DNA of 64,000 nt, from assembly GCA_964592425.1 (NCBI GenBank), contig CAZQCG010000026.1, forward strand, positions 10,479 to 74,478, written 5' to 3'. Under the pieces are notes generated by a model. The model made no database searches and was not told where the DNA came from. It was given only the letters and a program-made list of their open reading frames with translations. Both the position numbers and the translations under genes were made by a program. The stretch comes from Viridilinea sp964592425. Its GTDB lineage: Bacteria > Chloroflexota > Chloroflexia > Chloroflexales > Chloroflexaceae. Positions 27,902-34,841 of this stretch are shown in pieces. How positions within the stretch are numbered: position 1 is the first letter of the stretch; the number at the start of each line of letters is the position of its first letter.

Positions 27902-29338
27902 GTGCCCACACTAGCAGAACCATCCGTACCCGTTGTCCTGATCGGTGTGCTGCCCGAGCTTGATACTGATTGCGCCTGCCCCACGCCGGGCAGCCTATCC
28001 TCGCCCTGGCAGAATAGTACAGGACACTGGAAGCTGGTCCCCGATCTCTACCAGGCGGTATTGAACGAGGAATGGCGGCTCTTCTGCCATCCCCTGGCCG
28101 GTGGCCCGCCGGCCTTGCTCAATCCGGCGGCGGTTGATCGGATGCAGCAGTTTGCCGATCCACAACCTCTGACAACAGCGATAGATACCCAACTGGCCAC
28201 GGCACGTCTGCTGCAACCAGAACTTGCCCCTCCTGTTGTCCCTGACACTCAGCCAACAATACTCACTGCATGGCTTCATATCACCAACGCATGTAATCTC
28301 GATTGCCCCTACTGCTATGTTCGTCACTCGAGTGCCCGTATGAGCATAACAACGGGGCAAGCGGCGATCACGAGCCTGGTGACGACAGCCCAACGCCATG
28401 GCATGCAAGGCTTGAAGCTGAAATATGCCGGTGGTGAAGCGACGCTACACTTCCGTCTGGTGCAGCAACTCCATGCCTATGCTGAAGCGCAGAGTCAGGC
28501 GGCCGGGCTGAACTTGCAGGCCGTGGTACTCAGCAATGGCACCTTGATGCCCGAAGCCTTCGCTGACTGGCTGGCCGACAGCGGTGTCCGGCTCATGCTT
28601 TCCCTGGATGGGGTTGCCGAGACGCACGATGCCCAGCGTCCTCAACGTGGCGGTGGACGTGGGGCCTTTGCTGCCCTTGAGCATAACCTGCAGAAGCACC
28701 TGCTGCCGCGGGGCATCCGCCCTGATCTTAGTATTACCGTGACTGGTGCCAACGCCCAGTTTGCCGGCGAAGCAGTGGCATGGGCCCTGGCCCAGGGTTT
28801 GCGCTTTAGCTTGAACTTTTACCGCGAACATGACCGTTCGATAGGCTATGCTCAGTTGCGTCTGCAAGAGGAGCAACTGATCGCCGGGATGCGGTCTGCC
28901 TATGCGGTGATCGAGCAGGCGTTACCGGACGCCCCCCTGCTGGACGGTCTGCTTGACCTGGTGCGCGCCGAGGCGCACGGTCAGAGTTGTGGCCTTGGCC
29001 GAAGTTATGTGGTGATCACCCATAGCGGGCGGGTCGCCCAGTGCCAGATGCTGCTTGAAGATGCCGCCCTGCCTATCTCTGCAGCAACCGACCTGCTGGA
29101 ATTGGTGCAGCATGGGCCATTGCAGAATCCGCATGTGGATCTGAAAGCAGGTTGCCAGGATTGCGTCTGGCGCTATCGCTGCGCTGGCGGCTGCCCACTG
29201 CTGACCCTGCGTGCCACTGGACGTAGTGATGTGCAGTCACCGAACTGCGCCATCTATCAGGCCCTGCTGCCTGCGGCCCTGCGCCTCGAAGGGCTGCGCC
29301 TGCTTAAACTGGCCACCAGGGCGGCCCGGCCCGCCTAA
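27902..29338 (+). CDS. Radical SAM/SPASM peptide-modifying maturase
   Basis: 478 residues from a GTG 19 nt after the previous stop. The radical SAM cluster motif is CNLDCPYC (Cys131, Cys135, Cys138), followed by the GGE motif KYAGGEATL. The C-terminal SPASM region supplies Cys363, Cys381, Cys418, Cys421, Cys427, Cys431 and Cys449 for auxiliary iron-sulfur clusters. This matches the anSME/PqqE-like enzymes that modify ribosomal peptides or sulfatases. The first 110 residues contain a segment (DLYQAVLNEEW and LLNPAAVDRMQQF) like the N-terminal part of RiPP maturases, preceded by an unusual Cys-Ala-Cys stretch. No sulfatase or obvious precursor gene is adjacent. Confidence 0.9.
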   Translation: MPTLAEPSVPVVLIGVLPELDTDCACPTPGSLSSPWQNSTGHWKLVPDLYQAVLNEEWRLFCHPLAGGPPALLNPAAVDRMQQFADPQPLTTAIDTQLATARLLQPELAPPVVPDTQPTILTAWLHITNACNLDCPYCYVRHSSARMSITTGQAAITSLVTTAQRHGMQGLKLKYAGGEATLHFRLVQQLHAYAEAQSQAAGLNLQAVVLSNGTLMPEAFADWLADSGVRLMLSLDGVAETHDAQRPQRGGGRGAFAALEHNLQKHLLPRGIRPDLSITVTGANAQFAGEAVAWALAQGLRFSLNFYREHDRSIGYAQLRLQEEQLIAGMRSAYAVIEQALPDAPLLDGLLDLVRAEAHGQSCGLGRSYVVITHSGRVAQCQMLLEDAALPISAATDLLELVQHGPLQNPHVDLKAGCQDCVWRYRCAGGCPLLTLRATGRSDVQSPNCAIYQALLPAALRLEGLRLLKLATRAARPA

Positions 29339-29551
29339 CGAGCAAGACCGGTAGTGTCCGGGCTATGTCCGGGCTATGCCCGCTGATGGTGGCTGCCAGG
29401 CCTGTTGTGTAGCCCTGGTCGTCAGCAACATGGCCGGGGTGAGTCCGGGTTCTGGCTGTCGGAGTACTAGGCTCTGTCAGAGCGCCACGCTATGATCAAC
29501 CTCAGTTACAGCAGCGCCGGCGCACCGCCCGGCGAACTAGGGAGGAAGATC

Positions 29552-29767
29552 ATGGAAGGCTTTCTTGCAGGCGCAGTGGTTATGTTCATCCTGATGTTGT
29601 TGATCAATCTCGGTACGAGTAGGCATCAACAAGAGTTGGAACGGGTTTATATTCCGATCGATATCCCGCAAGATGATGAATATCATGGATCGGGCTGGAG
29701 CATGATCGGTCTGGTTCCGTTCATCTTCCTGCTGGTGCTCTTCTACCAGGCCCTGAGCGGGATCTGA
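29552..29767 (+). CDS. 71-residue two-TM membrane protein
   Basis: It starts at the ATG at 29552, which has GGGAGGAAG upstream; an earlier in-frame ATG at 29492 lacks a ribosome-binding site. Hydrophobic segments at about residues 3-20 and 49-69 flank a charged loop with HQQELERVYIPID and PQDDEYHG. No family is recognised. It is co-directional with the radical SAM gene but 213 nt away, so cassette membership is uncertain. Small two-helix proteins next to NTPase clusters are sometimes membrane effectors, but nothing here proves that role. Confidence 0.6.
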   Translation: MEGFLAGAVVMFILMLLINLGTSRHQQELERVYIPIDIPQDDEYHGSGWSMIGLVPFIFLLVLFYQALSGI

Positions 29768-29870
29768 GCACCGCGCTGGTTTGATGGTATACTTGGCTCG
29801 CGGCCCGGTGCAAGCTCGTTGGTGGCGCCGGGCTCGTGTGTGGGTTACTGAATGATCTGTGGAGTTGGCG

Positions 29871-30302
29871 ATGTTGACGACCCAGGAGATCATGGCGCTC
29901 ATCCCGCACCGCTTTCCCTTCTTGCTGATCGACCGGGTGGTTGAGTTGGAGCCGGGGGTGCGGGCAGTAGCCGAGAAGCTGGTCTCGGTTAACGAGCCGC
30001 AGTTTACAGGCCACTTTCCCGGCAACCCGGTCTTCCCCGGTGTGTTGATCGTTGAGGCGCTGGCCCAGGCCGGAGCCGTGGCTACCCTGGCCTTGCCTGA
30101 GCACCACGGGAAACTGGTACTCTTTGCTGGCATCGACGATTGTCGCTTCAAGCGGGTGGTGCGTCCCGGCGATGTGCTGCGGCTCGAGGTACGGCTTGAG
30201 CGGATGCGCCGCGGGGTCGGTAAGGGCCATGGGCGGGCCACGGTCGAGGGTGAACTGGCCTGTGAGGCAGGGCTGCTCTTTGCGCTCACGGGAGGAGCGT
30301 AG
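29871..30302 (+). CDS. fabZ: 3-hydroxyacyl-[acyl-carrier-protein] dehydratase FabZ
   Basis: 143 residues from the ATG at 29871, with GGAG upstream. The hot-dog fold signatures are IPHRFPFLLIDRV and GHFPGNPVFPGVLIVEALAQ. His48 and Glu62 are the catalytic pair with the standard 14-residue spacing. FabZ removes water from 3-hydroxyacyl-ACP in each round of type II fatty acid elongation. The length is typical. A TATACT box lies about 80 nt upstream but has a poor -35. The PIG-L deacetylase gene follows 34 nt downstream and may be cotranscribed. Confidence 0.95.
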   Translation: MLTTQEIMALIPHRFPFLLIDRVVELEPGVRAVAEKLVSVNEPQFTGHFPGNPVFPGVLIVEALAQAGAVATLALPEHHGKLVLFAGIDDCRFKRVVRPGDVLRLEVRLERMRRGVGKGHGRATVEGELACEAGLLFALTGGA

Positions 30303-30336
30303 CAGCTAACGCCGTTGCGAGAGGCAGAGCGAAATT

Positions 30337-31077
30337 ATGACTGAATTGGTGGAAGATCGTCCCCGAACGGCCTTGGTGGTGGTGGCCCACCCTGATGATG
30401 CCGAGTTCGGTTGCGGCGGCACGCTTGCCGCCTGGGCCCGCGAGGGTTGGGCTGTGACGCTGGTGGTCTGTACCGACGGTAGCTCGGGCGGCCCTGATGA
30501 CGCAGTTGATGTGAGTGAGGCGGCCCGCCGACAGATCAGCGCAACACGCAAAGCTGAGCAACAGGCTGCGGCTGAGGTGCTCGGCATCCACGAGGTGATC
30601 TTTCTCGATCTACCCGATGGGCAGCTTGAGCCGACCGTGGCCCTGCGCCGTGAGTTGGTGCGCCAGATTCGTCGCATCCGCGCCTACCGCCTTGTCTGCC
30701 AGTCACCCGACCGGGTCTGGACGCCGGCCTATGCGATCGGGCGTTTCCATCCCGACCACCTGGCAGCCGCTAACGCAGCCCTGGCGGCGGTCTACCCTGC
30801 TGCGCAGAATAGCTGGGACTTTCCTGAACTGCTTGCCGAGGGCCTGGCTCCTAGCCGGGTCAGAGAGATCTGGGTAGTCGGGGCGCCGCATCTCAACCAT
30901 GCTGTTGATATTTCGGCCACCATCGAATTGAAGCTGGCCGCCTTGCGCTGCCATGTTAGCCAACTCGGCACGGATCAGCGTGAATTGGCCGAGCGCATCC
31001 GCACCTGGGCCTCAGAGCGCGGTGAGCCCTTTGGTTTGCCAGTGGCCGAGACCTTCCATCGTGTGGAGAATGGGTAA
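30337..31077 (+). CDS. PIG-L/LmbE-family zinc deacetylase
   Basis: 246 residues with AHPDDAEFGCGG at 17-28, whose His and Asp bind zinc and act in catalysis, and the second metal motif FHPDH around residue 138-142. Members of the family remove N-acetyl groups from GlcNAc-containing small molecules, such as the precursors of mycothiol and bacillithiol, and from other sugars. A flavoprotein resembling bacillithiol disulfide reductase is encoded just downstream on the opposite strand, which is suggestive of a low-molecular-weight thiol link. No BshA- or BshC-like gene is in the window. Substrate is therefore not assigned. Confidence 0.88.
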   Translation: MTELVEDRPRTALVVVAHPDDAEFGCGGTLAAWAREGWAVTLVVCTDGSSGGPDDAVDVSEAARRQISATRKAEQQAAAEVLGIHEVIFLDLPDGQLEPTVALRRELVRQIRRIRAYRLVCQSPDRVWTPAYAIGRFHPDHLAAANAALAAVYPAAQNSWDFPELLAEGLAPSRVREIWVVGAPHLNHAVDISATIELKLAALRCHVSQLGTDQRELAERIRTWASERGEPFGLPVAETFHRVENG

Positions 31078-31094
31078 GGATATTGGTACGGGTA

Positions 31095-31144
31095 GGGCGT
31101 GGTAGGGGCGTAGCAGCGAACGCTGCTACGCCCCTACCACGCCC
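31095..31144. repeat. 24-bp perfect hairpin with two-base loop
   Basis: Bases 31095-31118 are the exact complement of 31121-31144, with AA between. The arms begin GGGCGTGGTAGGGGCG. The structure follows the deacetylase gene and abuts the 39-bp tandem array. It could stop transcription from either side, although no T-run is present. Confidence 0.75.
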
Positions 31145-31330
31145 CGCCGGGGATGCCGTGGCGCATACGGGGGTGCCGCCGCCCGCCGGGGATGCCGTGG
31201 TGCAACCGGGTCGCCGTCCGCCCGCCGGGGATGCCGTGGCGCATACGGGGGTGCCGCCGCCCGCCGGGGATGCCGTGGTGCAACCGGGTCGCCGTCCGCC
31301 CGCCGGGGATGCCGTGGCGCATACGGGGCC
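31145..31330. repeat. Alternating 39-bp tandem repeat array
   Basis: Five consecutive 39-bp units alternate between two versions in the order A-B-A-B-A, the last cut to 30 bp. All start CGCCGGGGATGCCGTGG. The A units continue CGCATACGGG and the B units TGCAACCGGG. The A-B pair forms a 78-bp higher period repeated identically. Because 39 is a multiple of three, several frames stay open, but none looks like a gene. The array ends 3 bp before the stop codon of the minus-strand flavoprotein gene. Confidence 0.85.
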
Positions 31331-31332
31331 AA

Positions 31333-32457
31333 TCAATTGGCTTCGAAGTGCTCAAAGGCAAGCTGGTAGCTGCGGGCCGCTACGTCTCCCAGGGTACGGG
31401 GCCAGGTGCCGGTGATGGCTCGGGTGATCTTGCCTGCATGCTCGTGGCAATTCTCGATGAAGAGGGTATAGCGCTGCTGGATGCCTGCCGCAACGGTGCC
31501 TGCCAGGTAGAGCCCCGCCACATTGCTCTCCATCGTCTCGGGATTGTAGATCGGCACCCGGTTCGGGCCGTGTAGGGTAACCCCCAGTCCCTCTAGCAGA
31601 CTCTGGTCGCCGCGAAAGCCGGTGCAGAGCAGCACAAAGTCGGTGGGATGTTGCAGGGTCGGCCCGCCATCAGGCTCGCCGTCGACCACCCGTGCGAGCT
31701 CAACCGCGGTCGGGCTGATCGCCACCGGGATGGTCGTAGGCAGAAATGTGATCGTGCCAGCCTCGACCTGGGCGGCCAGGTCGGGGAGCAGCCAGTGTTT
31801 GACGCGCTGTTCATCAAAATGGCTGCGCCGGTAGCTGAGGGTCACGCGAGCACCGGCGCGCCAACAGCGCAGGGCGGCCTCAACGGCCGAGTTTTTGCCG
31901 CCGACGATCAGCAGACGGCGACGAAAGTAGGCGTGGGGGTCGCTGAAGTAGTGTGAGACGTGGGGCAAATCTTCGCCGGGGATGTTCAGGCGCAGGGGCT
32001 CGTGCATGTCGCCAATGGCCAGCACCACCCGCCGCGCATAGTAGCTGCGCGGGCCTGCCAGGGGCGTTGTGGTCAGCACGAAGCCGTCGGCGTCACGCCT
32101 GATCGCACTCACTGGCTCGTAGCTATTGATCGCCAGGTCGAACTGCTCGATCACCCCACGCAGGTAGGCCAGGTACTCTTCCCCGGTGATGCGTTGCTGG
32201 TGGTTGTTCGCGATGGGCACGCCAGCAATGGCCAGACGTTCGGTGGTGCTGAAGAAGCTGGTCTGACGTGGCCACCAGGTCAGGGTATGGCCGATCTGGC
32301 CAGCATCGAACTGCAGGTAATTGACACCGGCCTGGCGTAGACAAACGGCCAACTCGATACCGATTGGCCCGGCCCCAATGATGGCGACCTCGTAGATCGG
32401 CGTGGCCTTGTGCGGCGCTGCCGTTGGTGTTGTGGGCGTCTGGTTGGTTTGATCCAT
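31333..32457 (-). CDS. FAD/NAD(P)-binding oxidoreductase, YpdA (bacillithiol disulfide reductase)-like
   Basis: 374 residues from the ATG at 32457; the in-frame extension to 32541 enters repeat-bearing spacer and is discounted. An N-terminal FAD Rossmann motif IIGAGPIGIE (27-36) and a second nucleotide site LLIVGGKNSAVEAALR mark a two-dinucleotide-domain flavoprotein. The arrangement GAGPIGIELAVCL, WPRQTSFFSTTERLAIAG and YYARRVVLAIGD is that of YpdA-like reductases, which lack the CxxC of thioredoxin reductase; none is visible here. YpdA reduces bacillithiol disulfide in Bacillota. Monooxygenase-type activity is an alternative. Confidence 0.82.
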   Translation of the reverse strand: MDQTNQTPTTPTAAPHKATPIYEVAIIGAGPIGIELAVCLRQAGVNYLQFDAGQIGHTLTWWPRQTSFFSTTERLAIAGVPIANNHQQRITGEEYLAYLRGVIEQFDLAINSYEPVSAIRRDADGFVLTTTPLAGPRSYYARRVVLAIGDMHEPLRLNIPGEDLPHVSHYFSDPHAYFRRRLLIVGGKNSAVEAALRCWRAGARVTLSYRRSHFDEQRVKHWLLPDLAAQVEAGTITFLPTTIPVAISPTAVELARVVDGEPDGGPTLQHPTDFVLLCTGFRGDQSLLEGLGVTLHGPNRVPIYNPETMESNVAGLYLAGTVAAGIQQRYTLFIENCHEHAGKITRAITGTWPRTLGDVAARSYQLAFEHFEAN

Positions 32458-32563
32458 CAATCGTTTCCCATTCCCATGGGCATAGTTGAGAATTTGGCGA
32501 TCTGGAGGTGTAGATCTGTGGAGGTGAAGCCTATCCGGCAACGAGCGTAAGCGAAGTTGCTCA

Positions 32564-32698
32564 CTACACTTGCAGCCTGCCGAAAGTTCGCAGGCAGTTG
32601 TGGCGCGACTGCGCGACCGTCTTGCCCGCTCAGGCGGATGCGGGCGGGACGCCCGCGCTCCCAGGAACCCCCTGCGAATTTCTGGGACGGTGTACTAG
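32564..32698. repeat. CTAGTACA-ended dispersed element, copy with decayed left end
   Basis: From the GCAGCCTGCCGAAAG stretch at 32572 to TGTACTAG at 32691-32698, this copy matches the element at 35502-35634 with about six substitutions and one indel. The left terminal repeat is altered (CTACACTT instead of CTAGTACA). The right-hand CTAG forms the stop codon region of the LysZ-like gene on the minus strand. The centre carries the hairpin GCGGGCG-GGA-CGCCCGC. Confidence 0.8.
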
Positions 32699-33498
32699 CC
32701 AATCATAGTACCTGCGCCACCAAGGGCTGCCGAGAGGCTGGCGCCACTGCGTGCATCACCAAGGATGACGCGCTCGACGCCAGCGGCCAGGGCCTCCTGC
32801 GCTCCAAGTAATTTCTTCTTCATGCGGCCTTCGGCCAATGGCAGAAAGGCTTCGATCTCCGTGCGCGGGATGTGGCTGATCAGTGAGCTTTCGTCGGGGA
32901 AGTTGCGCAGCAGCCCCGGCACGTTGGAGAGTAGGAGCAGGGTTTCGGCACCGAGGGCCGCCGCAATTGCCGCCGCCGCCCGGTCGCCATCCACATTGAG
33001 CGCCTCGCCCACTTCGGAGCAGGCCAGGGGGGCGATGACTGGCAGGTAACCTTGCTCAAGCAGGGTCTTGAGCAGCCCGGCGTTGACATGCTCGATCGTG
33101 CCGGTCCAGTCGTCGCGCAGCAATTTCTGGCGCCCGTCCTCGACAATGCGGATGCTGGCCTTGCGCCGGCCAACCAGCAAGCGTCCATCAAGCCCGCTCA
33201 GGCCGACCGCGTTGCAGCCACGGGCCTGGAGGAGCTCGACCAGGCGTTTGTTCACCAGACCGCCTGCTGCCATCATAAAGAGTTCCAGGGTGCGCCGGTC
33301 GGTGTAGCGGCTGGTGAAGCCACTGGGCGAAGTGACAAAACGGGGCGGATGACCCACCGCTTCACCCAGGCGGCTGGTCTCATCGGAGCCGCCATGAACA
33401 AGCACACTGCGCTCGCCAGCCTGCCAGCGAGCGGCCAGGTCGTCGCAGAGGGCAGCATAGTTGTTGCCGGCGCTGCCGCCGACTTTGATCACATACAT
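32695..33498 (-). CDS. lysZ: [LysW]-aminoadipate/glutamate kinase, LysZ/ArgB family
   Basis: 267 residues with the amino-acid kinase fold: IKVGGSAGN, VLVHGGSDE, SGFTSRYTDRRTLELFMMA, GCNAVGLSGLDG, ALNVDGDRAAAAIA and SNVPGLL, then EGRMKKKLLGA near the C-terminus. The RYTDR and GLSGLDGRLL segments point to the LysZ branch, which phosphorylates the side-chain carboxyl of aminoadipate or glutamate carried by LysW in lysine or arginine synthesis. Classical ArgB (N-acetylglutamate kinase) is the alternative. No other gene of the pathway is in the window. The stop codon lies in a dispersed repeat. It is divergent from the amidase gene. Confidence 0.82.
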   Translation of the reverse strand: MYVIKVGGSAGNNYAALCDDLAARWQAGERSVLVHGGSDETSRLGEAVGHPPRFVTSPSGFTSRYTDRRTLELFMMAAGGLVNKRLVELLQARGCNAVGLSGLDGRLLVGRRKASIRIVEDGRQKLLRDDWTGTIEHVNAGLLKTLLEQGYLPVIAPLACSEVGEALNVDGDRAAAAIAAALGAETLLLLSNVPGLLRNFPDESSLISHIPRTEIEAFLPLAEGRMKKKLLGAQEALAAGVERVILGDARSGASLSAALGGAGTMIG

Positions 33499-33579
33499 AG
33501 AACTCTCATTCTTTCTGCGGTTTTGGTATGGTATACCTACAATTGAACCTTTCTGCGATCATAGCTGAGGATCAGCAAA

Positions 33580-34722
33580 ATGTCTATGCCTGTACCCTTC
33601 AGGCTGGCCCTGTTGTTGCTGCTGTTTAGCATGTTGCTGACGGCCTGCACCACAGCGCAAGCCTCAACCATGCATTTGACCGCGACCGCGATGACGGCAC
33701 CGGCGGCACCACCACTCCTGGCCCGTGCTGCTTCGACCCCGGTCGGGCGCTTTGTCATAACACCCACTGCCGTCGACCCATCTTTGCCCACACCGACAGC
33801 CGGTCCACCCACCAGCACGCCCGACCCGTTAGCTTCACCCACACCCTGGCCAACCCCGACCGCACGACCGGCCGGTACGCCGCCGCGGGTTGGGCTCCAG
33901 GTCGGCCATCTGCGCTCCAACGAGCTGCCCGATGAGCTGGAGCGCCTGCGCACCTCGACTGGAGCACGTTGGGGCAACGTGAGCGAGGCCGAACTGAATC
34001 TTGAGATTGTCAACCGGGTTAAGCCGCTGCTTGAGGCCCAGGGGGTCATGGTTGACGTGATTCCGGCGACGGTGCCGCCCGCCTACAGCGCTGATGCCTT
34101 CCTGGCCATCCACGCCGATGGCGCGGCTGGCAGCGGCCCACGTGGCTGGAAGCTGGCCACCCCCTGGCGCGCCTCAGAGGCGAGCAAGCAGCTGCTGGCT
34201 GCGGTTGCCGCCGCTTATGGCCCGGCCACCGGCATGCCGGAAGATGTAGGCGGTGTGACGATCAATATGAAGGGCTACTATGCCTTCAGTTGGCGCCGCT
34301 ATACGCACGCCATCGACCGCTACACCCCGGCGATCATTGTCGAAATGGGCTTTATGACCAACGCCGCCGACCGGGCCATTCTCTTCGGCCAGCCTGACCG
34401 TGTGGCCCGTGGCATTGCCGATGGCATCCTGGCCTACCTGGCCCAGAACGACCCGGCCAATGGCGCGGCGCGGGTGCCGCCCGACTATCCGCTCATGCGT
34501 GCGGTCAGCGAAGGTGTGGCGGTGCGGGCGGCACCGCGTGAAGATGGCCGCCTGCTGGCACGGATCGGCCCGGAGCAGCGGGTCACACCCTTCGACAAGC
34601 AAGACGGCTGGTTCCAGGCCTTTGTGCGCATCGACGACAGCCGTGTGATCGGCTGGATCCGTGCAGATCAACTCAACGCAACCAACGAGCAGCCGGTCTT
34701 CCCCACGCCGACTAATCCGTAG
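33580..34722 (+). CDS. N-acetylmuramoyl-L-alanine amidase lipoprotein with SH3 domain
   Basis: 380 residues. The signal peptide ends in the lipobox LTAC (Cys23), followed by a Thr/Pro-rich linker to about residue 100. The Amidase_3 domain (about 103-290) carries the zinc ligands His110, Glu136 and His178 and the catalytic Glu255 (IIVEMGFMTN). An SH3b domain (about 300-365; VAVRAAPREDGRLLARI and IGWIRADQL) follows. The enzyme cleaves the bond between muramic acid and L-alanine in peptidoglycan, on the outer face of the membrane. GAGGATC precedes the ATG. It faces the LysZ-like gene across an 81-bp divergent spacer. Confidence 0.92.
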   Translation: MSMPVPFRLALLLLLFSMLLTACTTAQASTMHLTATAMTAPAAPPLLARAASTPVGRFVITPTAVDPSLPTPTAGPPTSTPDPLASPTPWPTPTARPAGTPPRVGLQVGHLRSNELPDELERLRTSTGARWGNVSEAELNLEIVNRVKPLLEAQGVMVDVIPATVPPAYSADAFLAIHADGAAGSGPRGWKLATPWRASEASKQLLAAVAAAYGPATGMPEDVGGVTINMKGYYAFSWRRYTHAIDRYTPAIIVEMGFMTNAADRAILFGQPDRVARGIADGILAYLAQNDPANGAARVPPDYPLMRAVSEGVAVRAAPREDGRLLARIGPEQRVTPFDKQDGWFQAFVRIDDSRVIGWIRADQLNATNEQPVFPTPTNP

Positions 34723-34736
34723 GTGAGCAGTGCGCC

Positions 34737-34841
34737 CTATGGTCGCTTGCGACGCCGGCGTGGCAGGGGCATCTCGCGATCGAGGATGATGATCGGTGGC
34801 TCAGCAAAAACGACGACCGTCATGACGAACAAGCTAACCAT
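34737..34841 (-). CDS. Possible 34-residue small protein coupled to the E2-like gene
   Basis: The ATG overlaps the stop codon of the E2-like gene (ATGGTTAG, 8-nt overlap) and is preceded by GAGG. The product has a hydrophobic N-terminus (MVSLFVMTVVVFAEPPIII) and a very basic tail (RRRRKRP). That pattern fits a tiny membrane peptide, but a reading frame this short could occur by chance. Confidence 0.3.
   Translation of the reverse strand: MVSLFVMTVVVFAEPPIIILDREMPLPRRRRKRP

Noticed and set aside
31145..31330. CRISPR-like array
   Set aside because: Units are directly adjacent and alternate between two repeat types; there are no unique spacers and no cas genes.
31083..31415. Reading frame with a repeated PAGDAV phrase
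   Set aside because: The periodic phrase only reflects the 39-bp DNA repeat staying open in several frames; no start signal and it runs into the flavoprotein gene antisense.
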